A stretch of DNA of 64,000 nt from positions 32,308,040 through 32,372,039 of the forward strand of contig OU862930.1 of assembly GCA_917880885.1 (NCBI GenBank), in the 5' to 3' direction. Origin of the DNA: Limnephilus marmoratus. Lineage: Eukaryota; Arthropoda; Insecta; Trichoptera; Limnephilidae. The position numbers and the translations under genes are program-made. The notes under the pieces are model-generated. The model was not told the origin of the DNA and searched no databases. It saw only the letters and a program-made list of their open reading frames with translations. Positions 32,693 to 44,221 of the stretch are shown here, in pieces; position 1 is the stretch's first letter, and each line of letters begins with the position of its first letter.

Positions 32693-32988
32693 CTAATTAT
32701 TACTGTCATATGAAAGTATTTCACCATCCTCTTGATAGCTTACCCATAGGCCATAGGAATATGTATATTTTCGAATTCCAATTTATTTCCTTATAAAGTC
32801 GGAGCTTACTATTCTATACCTACTCGAACTTGAGAACGGTGACTGCAAATCGGATAAGTTAGCCAAGTTTTCTACCTATAGCGAAGTATTTATTCATTAT
32901 TTATTAGTATACATTATCCTACGGATAAGCTATCAAGAGGATGGTGAAATACCCCCTAAGTAAGTTATTATCATCTCTGCTTAATAAT

Positions 32989-33890
32989 TTATAATTTATA
33001 AACAAACCTTATAAAAACTGTTCTTGTTATCGTTGTAATAGGTAATAATAACAAATTTACTTTAACGACTTATACTTTGATTAACATTTTAATGTGATAG
33101 TTTACTGAAGTATCTAACATTATTTTTTTTAAAACCTGAAATGTTCCATGGTATCAGTATAAAGGGGATTGGTATATTTATGGTATAAAGCATTTCATCT
33201 TCGGAAATTGAATTCTTTATGCAGAAATTCTGACGATAAAGTAATTGGTCAAAATGGAATCGTTTTGTATAATAATTTTTGTGCGGTGCAAGTCGGTAGT
33301 ATGTATTTTTGTTTAAAATCAACATCGCTATGTATTCAACATATAAATTGCACATATATTAAAAACTCACCATTATTATTATTTGTTATATACGTATATA
33401 CATATAAAACTGATATTTTTCGCTTTATTGTATAATGCTATACTTTTTACTTACCAGCTTTATTTCTATGTACCATCCGTAAAAACTATTTATGTTTTAT
33501 TTGTATTCTAAACACACCTGTATGCACTAAAACATAAAAAATGTAAATGTATGTAAAAGCCCATAAGGGCGTTAATGATTAATAAATAAATAAATAAATA
33601 ATATATTTTTTTTTTTTTTTTTTTTTGAATTAGGCAATTCACCCTAATGAGAGTGCTTTGTGCCAAAAAAGTTAAGGACGATAGTTATAATTTTGAGGAT
33701 AATCTATAAGAGAATAGGACGAATCAAATATTGAAATCATTCAAGTCTATGAACTTAAATAAAACTGAAAATACGCGAGAATTGTTGAGAGACAGCAAAT
33801 AAGGAATACTGAGGGGCGAATGGTGGGTGATTTTAATGAGCAAACGATATATGTTTTTGAAAGCAGAATGCTTTTTACAATTAAAAAAGA
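32989..33890. other. 0.9-kb insertion absent from the inverted copy
   Basis: The inverted Harbinger copy runs straight from TCTGCTTAATAATATA to TATATTATTATGAAAAT (43620-43652), so this block is extra. It contains a LINE 3' end (33543-33600: GTAAAAGCCCATAAGGGCG followed by AAATAAATAAAT), like 56915-56995, then a T run and unassigned DNA. The exact TSD is unclear. Confidence 0.55.
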
Positions 33891-34252
33891 CATATTATAT
33901 TATTATGAAAATCGTGTTGACATAAAAGTGTAGCTGGAGAATATGTTATAATAGACTGAGTTGTTTGGCGGTCCGTTCTCTCTGCCTACCCCTGCGGAGA
34001 AATAACTTGATGGTTAGACAATTAGTAAATTATCAACGGTTCCTGCTTTTAGTTGCAAATTGTTTAGAACTTCATTGTTGATATCATTCATCGACATGCA
34101 ATATAAAAATACTATGTGACCCGGTCACACGTTGCTGTGGCTAACGAAACACAACGCCATTACCCAACCTTTATAACCAACGTCATTTGTTAATTTGGAT
34201 ACATAACAAATCCACACCGCCCGCTTGCCAGCCCGCTCCCTTTATATATTAT

Positions 34253-34254
34253 AT
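34253..34254. other. Empty site of the Helitron at 42361-43274
   Basis: The sequence CTTTATATATTATATTATTACAG reads through here, whereas in the inverted copy 914 bp are inserted between A and T at this point. Confidence 0.85.
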
Positions 34255-34639
34255 TATTACAGCACCCTTGAGGTGATTTTTCACTAAAACGGCGCTATAC
34301 AAATTATCCAATTATTATTATTATTATATCAACCAATTTACACAAAACCTTGATGCCTAAACCTACCTCATGAATAACTCTATCCTATCATGAAAGTCCA
34401 TTGCGTAGTTTAAAAGATCTAAGCGTACAGATAGCAGCTTTCAGAGAAAATACGCGTGTGCATTGCTCGGTTGTTTTTACAATGATATGAGAAAAGCTAA
34501 TTCCTTTTGATCGTTGTTGTAGTTTTATTTCCTATTGGAATCGAGGACTCCGCCATCATCATCATCACTGGAAATGGAGCAAGTTAACGTTGTCCCATGT
34601 TCCAAGCACTGATGAGGAGGTCCCTCTTTCAAATGCCCG

Positions 34640-35240
34640 TAAGGGTATTTGAAATACGAGGGCTCCATCGAAACCACAGTTAAGTTGGCCTCTCAAAAAC
34701 TGGGCATACTGTACAGGGCCCGCAAATACTTTAATAGTACACAACTGTACAACCCTGTACAAATCAAGTGCGCCCCACAGTTGAATTTGGCAGCCACCTC
34801 TGGTCTGGAGCTCCAAAATACCTAAAAAAACCCTCGAATCTTGCAGAAACGGGCGGTCTGTTTGATAGATTCTCCCATCTTAACAGACGGACTGCAATCT
34901 TTAGAGCATAGGCGTCAGGTGGTAAAGCTGTCCTTGTTCTATCGGTATTACAATGGAAGAGGAACTAGTGTTATTGATCCCCTCGGCACCGGTGCATAGT
35001 TGAGAAACTCGAGCCCAACATTTGTACACAGTTGTCATTAGTCACATGAGAACGGGTCGTTTCTATGCTCGGCTGTGGAACGATTTGCCGGCCTCTGTTT
35101 CCTCCCTCCTACAACATGGGTCTCTTCAAGACCCTTGTTCACTTCTTCTTTTCCTCAAAAAGACCCTCTACACAGCATCTTCAAAGATGACATAGGCCCT
35201 GAGGGAAATTATTTTCCTCGGGGCCTCCTGTGTGGAGTTA
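34640..35240 (+). pseudogene. LINE RT C-terminal and 3' UTR fragment
   Basis: Degenerate match in the opposite orientation to 39410-40030: readable pieces include VKLASQKLGILYRARKYFN, LQSLEHRRQ and MRTGRFY-like stretches across several frames, ending in the GCCCTGAGGGAAATTATTTT stem-loop and GTGTGGAGTTAAT. 5'-truncated; it lies in an intron of the Harbinger Myb gene. Confidence 0.75.
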
Positions 35241-35359
35241 ATTTTAAAAAAAGTACTTTAATAATAAATAGTAATGAGAGTTTGGAAATAATATTAAAAA
35301 AATGGTTAGAGACAAATAACAAATATTAAAGTAATTAATTATTGATTATTTTGTTTCAG

Positions 35360-35587
35360 CTAATAGAAAAGTTCTCCACAGAAGAGTGTTTCCTGTTGGT
35401 TGAGGAAAGTAGAGTGGCGAGCGAGGCGAGGGGAGAGGCAAGAGAGGAAAGGTGGCTTCGTCTAGAAGAGAGGTGGGAGAAGAGAGAGGACAAGGACCTC
35501 CGCCTGGAGGAGACATATCAGTCCAGTAGTGTCCTTATTGCATCCCTATTGGATAGTTTATTGGCAGAGTACATACAGAGTATGTAA
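35360..35587 (+). pseudogene. Myb/SANT gene, third exon, coiled-coil C-terminus
   Basis: After ATTTTGTTTCAG the frame reads LIEKFSTEECFLLVEESR, then a run rich in Glu, Arg and Leu (EAREERWLRLEERWEKREDK) and SSVLIASLLDSLLAEYIQSM to TAA. A charged coiled coil is the common C-terminus of these Harbinger-associated Myb proteins. An inverted, more decayed homologue is at 38313-38462. Confidence 0.65.
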
Positions 35588-35767
35588 ACATACAACGAAA
35601 TAAAGATAAACAAAGGGTATGTTTTAGGAAAAAATATATTTAGTTGCAAATCCAAAAAATGGTGTACGGTGTTTGTGTGATTCTGAAACAAATAAAATAT
35701 ACCTCATTAGTTGTATAATATATTATGTAGTTATTTATTTTAGACTTAATGAAAAATTTCAATTTCC

Positions 35768-35895
35768 AGGAGTGGTAGGATGCATCGAAGGCATTTCTAC
35801 TGCGTCCGTACGTGATAACGTCAATATTAAATGCAGTTCCCGGTTCGCAAGAATCCACACATACAGAATATACATTGCAAGGCCCGGAAATGCAT
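35768..35895 (+). pseudogene. Harbinger transposase fragment (DDE start)
   Basis: After TTTCCAG the frame reads GVVGCIEGISTASVRDNVNI, similar to the FPGVVGCIDGTHI region holding the first catalytic Asp of PIF/Harbinger transposases; here the Asp is Glu (CIEG). It then decays and is cut by the SINE tail at about 35913. Confidence 0.55.
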
Positions 35896-36309
35896 TGAGC
35901 ATTATTTTGGTCTTTTTTTTATATGAATACCGCACAAGAATCCCGAACAGCTCCCGTCTGGAGCCAATGAGACTATGGCATCCCCAATTGGGGTATGTTG
36001 TGAGGCTGAAGGTAGTGGGGAGGGGAAGGAGGTGGGGAAGAGGAAGTTTGGGAAGTACCTGGCTATTCAGATCTGGTCACCAAACACGGCTAAAGCCATT
36101 TTCAAGCAACGTTTCAATTCTGAATGGTGGTCTTATACCAGGGCGATACTGAGAGTATCTTCCACTCTGGAACATGCTACAAATATTCTATATATTATTT
36201 TTAACACTAGAAAGACCGGGTACTGCTCCATACCTATAAAGACCACGACCGTCACTTTGACGGCTGATCACTTTTTTCAAATTGGGAGGCGGATATGAGT
36301 ACCGCTGCC

Positions 36310-36745
36310 CCGGGAACCATTTATTGGATAACCAACACCTCTTCCATAGGACACTACAAAGTGGTTCGCTACGTTTAGTGACTTAGCAGGGGTGTCCGGG
36401 TTCATTGGGTGAGGTTTGTCTGGGTCTAGATGGCGAATATATTTACCCACCTACTGCGTAGCTTACCGGGTCGGGAGACACTTGTTGAGGGAGAAACTTA
36501 TCTTGTCCTCTCCAGCAGGACCTTTCTCATCCTGTCGCCTTGCACCGCAGTGGGAGGGATGGATTCATTCGTCCGTCAATCCTGGATACATTTAAAAAAT
36601 TTTCCTATTCATCTCTCACACATTTTTTCTTCCGAGAACTTCCTTTCCTTCCTTTCCCTAAAAACACCCATGCACACATAAATTCACACAGCATCCACAA
36701 AGATGACATAGGCCCTGAGGGTTTTTTTTCTCGGGGCTTCCTGGA
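36310..36745 (+). mobile_element. SINE-like element with LINE 3' stem-loop
   Basis: Same family as 6500-6912: GGATAACCAACACCTCTTCC, AGCAGGGGTGTCCGGGTTCA, CCGCAGTGGGAGGGATGG, ending GATGACATAGGCCCTGAGGG and an A-rich tail. Long frames across it do not match proteins I know. Confidence 0.65.
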
Positions 36746-36964
36746 AAAAAAACATGTAAGTGCAAAATGCTGCAATTTTAGTACAAGCATGTGTTATGTT
36801 CGTACAATATCGAATTGTTACGTTTTTTATAAAATCGAATGCACTCTTCGCAAACGGGTTTTTTTACAATTATCACAACTATCATTTATTTGGTTTTCAT
36901 TATATTTTTTATTAATTTGGCACTGTCGTCTTTCAGTTGTTTTATTTTCCGGTTTCTTTTCTTT

Positions 36965-37400
36965 TTCGTTTATATTAGCTCCACAAAATAGCCCTAAGGA
37001 AAATAATTCCCCTCAGGGCATTCGTCATCTTTTGGGATGCTGTGTGGAGGGTACCTATAGGAAAAGAAAGAAGAACAGGTTCTGGGAAGGAAATGAGGTG
37101 AGGGGTGGGTGGGAAACTGGGGTTCAGTGTGTTCAAGAGTGCCCGACGTATGAATCTGTCCCCACCACTGCGGTGCAAGGCAATATTCTGAGAGTCCTGC
37201 TGCCGAGGTCAAAAGATCACCCTCAACCGATCCCTGCCGATCTGGCCTGCCACGCAGTTGTTTGGCAGACGCATCCGCCACCAAGATCCGGACAAACCTA
37301 ACCCCATGAACCCGGGCACCCCTGCTAAGTCACAAAACATAGCAAACCTCTTGGGGTGATCTATGGCAGGCGTGTTGGTTATCCAATAAATGATTCTGTC
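36965..37400 (-). mobile_element. SINE-like element, inverted
   Basis: Inverted relative to 36310-36745: starts on this strand with AGCTCCACAAAATAGCCCTA and TCCCCTCAGGGCATTCGTCA, ends with GTGTTGGTTATCCAATAAAT. The two form a nested inverted pair within the piggyBac-like element. Confidence 0.65.
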
Positions 37401-38012
37401 AGTTCTTCAGAAGCAAACACAGCTGGATCAACTCTGGTATTTGTATACTCTGTCCTTCTCCAACAAACCATAAAATAAATTTGGGCAAGAGCAATATTTT
37501 TTGGTGTTTTTGTAAATTATGTGACAGTGACCAATCAACGTACAGATCGAGTATGAATAATACGCGATACCGAAAGAAAGAAACAGACATAATAGTACTA
37601 TCATAAACGAGGAGGAATGGGTATGTTGTTAACATGGGTAAAGAAGGTTGTAAACGAACTCAGCATTATGGCCCAAACCGTCACTTTGACGGCGGCGGTC
37701 TTTGTAGGTATAAGTCAATATATCTAAAAAAGTAATTAAGACATATACCTGTTTTTTTTACCATAGTTGTGAAACCATAAATCATGAAATGTAAAAAAAA
37801 ATCACACCAATACAATAATTATTAAGCATTATATCGTCACTTTACTTCGGGCTGCCGTCAAAATGAAGGCTCCGGTCTTTCTAGTGTTAATTAGTTAATT
37901 GTGAAACACCACTAATCAATCAAATAAAATTTATTTGCGCACGCCGAGTTCGAAACTGCGACCTTCGGATTGTGAGTCAAGAGTCTTACCTCGGGACCAC
38001 GCTATCACTCGG

Positions 38013-38200
38013 GACACACCTAAGAAGTGTATACTCAAGCATCGGGTACTCCATTATACTCCCCTGATGACTATTAAAATTATAAATGCCAGAACCAGCA
38101 GACTTGTGTGTCAAAGATAATTTGAGGCGAATTGCTGAAGGACTCCATGCAGATGACAACAACCTTGATGATAACAAGGTCAAATTGCTAGGTGTAGGAT
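38013..38200 (+). pseudogene. Harbinger transposase C-terminal remnant
   Basis: Frames give KKCILKHRVLHYTPLMTIKI followed by INAR and, in a shifted frame, LCVKDNLRRIAEGLHADDNN. RVLHY.P..A.KIINAC..LHN is the typical C-terminal end of Harbinger transposases. At least one frameshift; the catalytic middle is missing. Confidence 0.55.
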
Positions 38201-38312
38201 TGTCACCAATTTATATAAAAATGTATAAGCGCATTTTTATAAATTCATCTTTAAAAGGCAAATATTCATTTAAAATTACCTGCATTATCAGCCGCCTGTC
38301 TACTCTCCTTTA

Positions 38313-38462
38313 GGCTGAACTTCCTCTCTTCTCTCTCTCTCTCTCTCGCCTCTCTTCCAGGCGGAGCCGCTTCTCCTCTCTTGCCTCTCTGCATTCCTCT
38401 AACAATATCAAATGCTCTTCTACGGAGAGCGCCTTTCTATTCGCTGAAACTAAATAGTCAAT
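38313..38462 (-). pseudogene. Harbinger Myb gene, inverted coiled-coil exon
   Basis: The minus strand after TTTCAG reads RKALSVEEHLILLEECREAR then EEKRLRLEERRERERE, homologous to the exon at 35360-35587. A (CT)n run (38330-38349) has expanded the GAG codons. The upstream exons of this copy may be those at 44482 and 44113, with the LINE and a MITE between. Confidence 0.6.
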
Positions 38463-38691
38463 AAATATTTTAACGTTTGTTATTTGTCACATACCATTTT
38501 ATAGTATTTCCAAACACTCTTCACCGCTTAGTATTTCAGTGCTTTAATACTTATGGTTACTTGCAAGCGGGACTGCCTTTACGGGACATGGGACCACGTA
38601 CTCCACTTCCAGTTGTAGTGGGGATGATGGTGGTGTAGTTTCCACTGTGAAATCAATCTGCAGTCAAAAGGTATTAGCTTATCTTGTATCT

Positions 38692-39402
38692 AGTGATGTA
38701 ACGAATATTTTTGCATATTCGCATTCGCATTCGCAAAGTTCGAGCGAATGTTTTGCGAATGTGAACATCAGAAAAAAAAAATTAGGTTAATAAAAAATCC
38801 ACTTATTTCTTATTTATTTTTTATTATTAGAAAAAGTAAGTTATCCTCGTAATCACATTATCAGTCTTCACTTTACTTATCATTTGGTATTTTTTATTAA
38901 CCATGTACTTCCGAGATTCCAGATCACTACATAAAAATAAAAATAAATAAAAAATTAACTTCTCATTAGAACTTAGAAAACAACAAAATATAATAATGCA
39001 ATGTAAACAAACAAAAACAAATTATTCTCTGAAACTTTTAGCATTCTTTAGATAAGTTTTTAATGTTAAGTAATTTAGCACGTTCAGCATCGCAAAGTGT
39101 AAAATAATTCCAAATTTCACTAGAATTTTGATTTACTCATGTTAAACACTAATCAATCACACTCTAACCTTAAAATTCACTTGTTTTTGTTAACGAGCAG
39201 ATGACAAATGAAATAAAACAACCTATTGGCTTTTTTCGGATCAACTCGGAAATTCTCGGAACAAGAAGCAAACGTGAGCCGCTAAGCCATACATAATTAG
39301 CGTCAAATTAAAAAAACTCAATATTCGCATTCGCGAATGTCGGTAGCAGATATTCGCATTCGCATTCGCGAGTGCTCAAAAAATGACATTCGTTATATCA
39401 CT
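38692..39402. mobile_element. TIR element, AGTGATGTAACGAAT ends
   Basis: Left end AGTGATGTAACGAATATTTT and right end ..ATTCGTTATATCACT are inverted repeats, followed inside by GCATTCGCATTCGC runs on both arms. About 711 bp, no transposase. Probably a hAT MITE; the TSD is obscured because the LINE tail abuts the right end. Confidence 0.7.
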
Positions 39403-39403
39403 T

Positions 39404-42140
39404 TTTTTTTACATTAACTCCACACAGGAGGCCCTGAGGAAAATAATTTCCCTCAGGGCCTATGTCATCTTTGTAGATGCTGTGTGGAGGGTCTTTTTGA
39501 GGAAAGGAAGGAGTGAACATGGGCCTTGAAGAGACCCATGTTGTAGGAGGGAGGAAACACAGAAGCCGGCAAATCGTTCCACAGCCGAGCCGTTGAACTC
39601 AAGAAAGAGTCATAGAAACGACACGTTCTCATATGAGTAATGTCAACCGTGTACAAATGTTGGGCGCGTGTTTGACGTGTTTCCACACTATGCACCGGTG
39701 CCGAGGGGATCAATGATGCTAGTTCCTCGGAGCATCTTCCATTGTAATACCGGTAGAACAAGGACAGCATTCCCACCTGACGCCTATGCTCTAAAGATTG
39801 CAGTCCATCTGTCAAGATGGGAGAATCTACCAAACGGACCGCCCGTTTCTGCACAGAGTCAAGGGTTTTTTTTAGGTATTTTGGAGCTCCAGACCAGAGG
39901 TGGCTGCCAAATTCAACCGTGGGGCGCACTTGCGATTTGTACAGGGTTAGCAGTTGGGTACTATTAAAGTATCTGCGGGCCCTGTACAGTACGCCCAGTT
40001 TCTGAGAGGCTAACTTAACTCTGGTTTCGATGGAGCCCCCGTACCTGAGCTGGTCACTTAGAGTTACACCAAGCATATCGATGGAGGTCCTGTTCGGAAG
40101 GTTGCTTCCGTTGAAGGAGACTAGGTTTTCATTTCGATCCCTTTTAGACGTTATCAAACATGATTGGGTCTTTGAAACATTAAATTCGACGAGGTTATTC
40201 TTACCCCAAGAGAAAACACTCTCGAGGTAACCGTCCATTCTTTGCTTCAAAGCCCTCCGAGCTATTGGAGTTTGTGTGCCCTTTGGGGGCTTGTCAAACA
40301 AAAAGCTATCATGGACTGTACTGTCATCCGCGTAACAATGAATCGGTGCACATGACAAGAGGTCATTGATGTGCAACAGAAACAAAGTCGGTGACAGAAC
40401 CGATCCCTGCGGGACGCCAGCATTTATCGAATGCGAAGAAGAGGTGAAACCGTCAGCAACCGCCTGAATCGACCTCTCCCTCAAAAAGTCGGCAATCCAC
40501 TTACACAGGGATGCGGGAAGTCCGTAAGAATGCAGTTTGTTGACAAGCCCTCGGTGCCAAACCCGGTCAAAGGCCTTGGAGATATCCAGTGCAACCGTTT
40601 GGGTCTCACCAAAACGTTCCAGGCACCGCCCCCAAACATGCGTCACATACGGGAGAAGATCACCGCATGAGCGGTTCCGCCGGAATCCGTATTGACGGTC
40701 GTTAATAATTTTGTTCTTCTAGAGGTATGTGAGCAGTTTGTCGTTGATCACACGTTCCATTACCTTAGACAGAACTGATGTGATTGCTATGGGGCGGTAG
40801 TTGGATGGGTTGGAGCGGTCACCCTTCTTTGGAATAGGGTGAATGATCGCTTTTTTCCAACCAGAGGGCACAGAGCCAGATTTCAGGGACATTTTGAAAA
40901 GCTTCGTCAAAATTGGAGCTATTTCTGCAGCGCACCTCTGCAATACCAGGGCAGGTATTCCGTCAGGCCCACTAGCTTTATTAATATCAAGCCCTCGTAA
41001 GACTTGGAGTACATCCCGATGCCGGATCCTCAGCTTTTTCATATGAAAACCGCAGTGAGGAACCGACGGTGGGGTAGCACCTTGATCATCGAGGGTCGAG
41101 TTTTCCGCGAACATTTTGCCTAATAAGTTAGCCTTTTCGGCGGCGGTATTTGCTAGAGAGCCGTCAGGTCTGGTAAGAGGTGGCAGACTGAGTTTGCAGA
41201 AATTGCGACCTATTGAGCCCGTAAGCGACCAGAACGCTCTGCTGCCGTGCGGGCAGGCAGCCAGCTTTCTGCTGATCTGCAGGTCGTGCTCGAATTTAGA
41301 CCTATTAATGATCCTCTTGCTTTCCTTTGCCATTTTGTTATATACTATTCTGTTTTCGGACGTTCGAGATGCGTTGTAGGCTCGGTAAGCCGCGATTTTT
41401 CGTCGCACTGCTTCAGAGCATTGTCGACTGAACCACGGCTTTGAGCCTACACCAGTTTCTTTGACAGTGGATTGGATGAAGCCATCCGTCGCGGATGTGA
41501 TGACTTCACCAATTTCCTGGGCACATCTTGAGGGATCCGAGGTCCGAAAACAGACAGCTGACCACGGGAAAGCATTAAAATGTGCCCGCAGACCAAACCA
41601 ATCTGCTGATCTATAGTGCCACACTTTTCTCTTCAGCCGCTCGTTTGGCAGTCTGAAGGTTACGGGGATTGACGTCGTCACCAGGCAGTGGTCGGACGAT
41701 CCTAAAGGCGCTGTGACGTCAATCTTGTAGCCGTGTGGCACAGTGGTTAAAAACAAATCTAACAGATTGGAGCGGTGAGTCTGGACATCAGGAACCCTTG
41801 TAGGCTCCTGAACCATTTGCTCCAGTCCGTGGCAGAGGGCAAAGGATTCCGCCTCTCGTCCAGCCGAGTCCGTTGGTCCTGAGAACTTTAACCAAGGTTC
41901 GTTGTGAACATTGAAGTCCCCCAGGATCACAAACTCTGCCGTAGGGAAGCGGGGCAAGAGGTCATCAATAGTATTACTTATATGTTTGAAGAGTTCGGAC
42001 GTATCTGAAACGCTAAGGTTCGGTGAGCGGTATAAACACGCGTAAAATCTTACCGTACTGGCAAGATTGACACGCACCAACATTACGTCGAATGCACACC
42101 CTTGTATTCTCTTTGAAAGCTGCATCAAATATACCACAAG
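39404..42140 (-). pseudogene. LINE ORF2, 5'-truncated, one in-frame stop
   Basis: From 42137 to 40719 the endonuclease (FVILGDFNVHNEP; SNLLDLFLTT; SSDHCLVTTS), the linker and the RT start (KASGPDGIPALVLQ; PSNYRPIAITSVLSKVME) are open for 472 codons. A TAG at 40718-40716 interrupts, after which the RT continues 40646-39465: ALDISKAFDRVWHRGLVNKL, NAGVPQGSVLSPTLFLLHIND and CYADDST, plus thumb and C-terminus (FYDSFLSSTARLWNDLPASV). The first ~50 residues of the endonuclease are missing. The 3' UTR has the GCCCTGAGGAAAATAATTTC stem-loop and an A tail at 39404. Apart from the stop and truncation it is well preserved. Jockey-like by motif. Confidence 0.9.
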
Positions 42141-42360
42141 CAGTTATCTATTACACAATATAAAGCAAAGTCGCTCCTGCTGTCTGTACGCTTAGATCTT
42201 TTAAACTACGCAATGGACTTTCATGATAGGATAGAGTGATTCATGAGGTAGGTTTAGGCATCAAGGTTTTGTGTAAATTGGTTGATATAATAATAATAAT
42301 AATTGTATAATTTGTATAGCGCCGTTTTAGTGAAAAATCACCTCAAGGGTGCTGTAATAA

Positions 42361-43274
42361 TCTTAATATATAAAACAAAGTCGGGTTAGTTACACTATTT
42401 ATAACTCGTGATCGGCTGGACCGATTTTGATGATATTTGATTTGTTGGATTTGTCTCCGCCCCGGATAACAGAATAACTATTAAAACATCGCAAAAATTT
42501 ACGAAAAAGATAGTTATAAAGAAAATTCATTTCCTCATACATTTTGTATGGAACGAATTTTGATGAAAATTTTGAACGAGCTGTAGCAATGTTGTGTTAT
42601 TTGAAGTTTGCGTGAATTCCAAAAATTCAAAAACGTCAAATGTCAATGCGCTGATTGTTTTACTTTTGTTCTATAACTTATAATGCTGCCTCTCTTTCTT
42701 ACACTCTAAATGTCAACAGTCGAAAATGAGACAAACGGTTAACGTGTGTCTTCACCATTTCAAAGGAAAAATACAATAATTATTTTCCCTCACACGTATA
42801 AAGAAAATGAAACGCAATTCCCGTAAGGGGCCATCCATAAATTACGTCGCACATTAAGGGAGTAGGTAGTGTGACTAGGGGTATGGGGTGGTCATCAGCT
42901 TTGTGACGTCACATGTAAAAAAAATTGAACTACTGTTTTGATTATTTTTTGATAGGTATCACACTAGGGGAGAGGGGTCTCATAAATGTGACGATGTGTG
43001 GCAGGAACGGGGACGGGGGTAAAAAAATCATGAAATTCGTGTGACGTAATTTATGGATGGCTTTTAAGTGGAAAAGTAAGAAAATCACAAAAATATAAAT
43101 CCGTACACAAGGTCATCTCTGATACTGATAAAAACAAAACATGAACAGTTGCGGATCGATAATTGCTTCATTGTGTAATTTTTAACTTAATAAAAAAACT
43201 GAATTTACTTCAGCTAATTAAATAACACAACAGTTTTTGATTCTGAGGGGGTACGAAGTTCCCGGGTCAGCTAG
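42361..43274 (+). mobile_element. Helitron, 914 bp, with empty site
   Basis: Starts TCTTAATATATAAAACAAAG, continues ACTCGTGATCGGCTGGACCG and ends CCCGGGTCAGCTAG, inserted between A (42360) and T (43275). The uninterrupted sequence is at 34240-34260 on the other copy. TC and CTAG ends with A/T insertion define Helitrons. A GGGTACGAAGTTCCC hairpin lies near the 3' end. No Rep/helicase, so non-autonomous. Confidence 0.92.
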
Positions 43275-43933
43275 TATAATATATAAAGGGAGCGGGCTGG
43301 CAAGCGGGCGGTGTGGATTTGATATGTATCCAAATTAACAGATGACGTTGGTTATAAAGGTTGGGTAATGGCGTTGTGTTTCGTAAGCCACAGCAACGTG
43401 TGACCGGGTCACATAGTATTTTTATATTGCATGTCGATGAATGATATCAACAATGAAGTTCTAAACAATTTGCAACTAAAAGAAGGAACCGTTGATAATT
43501 TACTAATTGTCTAACCATCAAGTCATTTCCCGCAGGGGTAGGCAGAGAGAACGGACCGCCAAACAACTCAGTCTATTATAACTTATTCTCCAGCTACACT
43601 TTTATGTCAACACGATTTTCATAATAATATAACTATATTATTAAGCAGAGATGATAGTAACTTACTTAGGGGGTATTTCACCATCCTCTTGATAGCTTAT
43701 CCGTAGGATAATGTATACTAATAAATAATGAATAAATACTTCGCTATAGGTAGAAAACTTGGCTAACTTATCCGATTTGCAGTCACCGTTCTCATGTTCG
43801 AGTAGGTATAGAATAGTAAGCTCCGACTTTATAAGGAAATAAATTGGAATTCGAAAATATACATATTCCTATGGCCTATGGGTAAGCTATCAAGAGGATG
43901 GTGAAATACTTCCATATGACAGTAATAATTAGT

Positions 43934-44113
43934 TAACTTACAGGTACGGACTCCGTGGCAGTACGTCCATATACTACCTCGGCCGCAATGATGGCCAGGA
44001 CCCTTTCCTCCAACGGAGTCAAGGGCTGTGCCTGGCTGGGGGCACCTCCGCTCTTCGTCATCTCCGATCGCAAGCCAGATGCTTTTTTTACGCCATATCT
44101 CTGATCCCTCCAT
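43934..44113 (-). pseudogene. Myb/SANT gene, second exon (inverted copy)
   Basis: Same exon as 32512-32692 with a TTTATTTCAG acceptor and GTAAGTT donor: WRDQRYGVKKASGLRSEMTK, then GGAPSQAQPLTPLEERVLAI. The only clear replacement is GGG to GGA in the loop. It is separated from the first exon by a ~180-bp intron, the ancestral spacing. Confidence 0.75.
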
Positions 44114-44221
44114 GTCTGAAATAAAGAGATATTTTTGTACTACAGAATATATAATAAAATTCAAATTAAATCAATAAAGAATGTAAATATAATTTTTTTT
44201 ATTTCAATCCGTAATCCAATT

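Larger units (their letters stand above)
36205..37886. mobile_element. piggyBac-like non-autonomous element, TTAA target
   Basis: Ends CACTAGAAAGACCGG and CCGGTCTTTCTAGTG, flanked by TTAA (36201-36204 and 37887-37890), the piggyBac target. Subterminal CCGTCACTTTGACGG palindromes occur at 36247 and 37678. Inside are two SINE-like elements in opposite orientation. No transposase is recognisable in the remaining sequence (37400-37680). Confidence 0.8.
35913..38011 (-). mobile_element. tRNA-headed SINE, split by a piggyBac-like element
   Basis: Same SINE as 21612-22023. The tail side is 35913-36204 (T run on this strand, CGTCTGGAGCCAATGAGAC, AAACACGGCTAAAGCC) and the head is 37887-38011 with the inverted B box GAGTTCGAAACTGC and the AAGACTCTTGACTCAC block. 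Removing the TTAA-flanked insertion restores collinearity with the 21.6-kb copy. Confidence 0.8.
23165..38200 (+). mobile_element. PIF/Harbinger-like element, split by nested insertions
   Basis: The host-side backbone is 23165-23900, 26970-26976, 32403-32988, 33890-34600 and parts to 38200; much of it also exists as an inverted copy at 42190-44967, which shows what has been inserted. It starts near CCTCGAGATACCGTACGGTA, with the palindrome ATACCGTACGGTAT. It carries a Myb/SANT-type gene in three exons and decayed pieces of a Harbinger DDE transposase. Insertions: Merlin, LINE, a 0.9-kb block at about 32989-33890, a LINE 3' fragment and a SINE with a piggyBac element. TIRs and the 3-bp TSD expected for this superfamily were not established. 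Confidence 0.6.

Noticed and set aside
36540..37301. 253-codon ORF as a gene
   Set aside because: It runs through two inverted SINE-like copies within a piggyBac-like element and changes character at their borders; no known domain.
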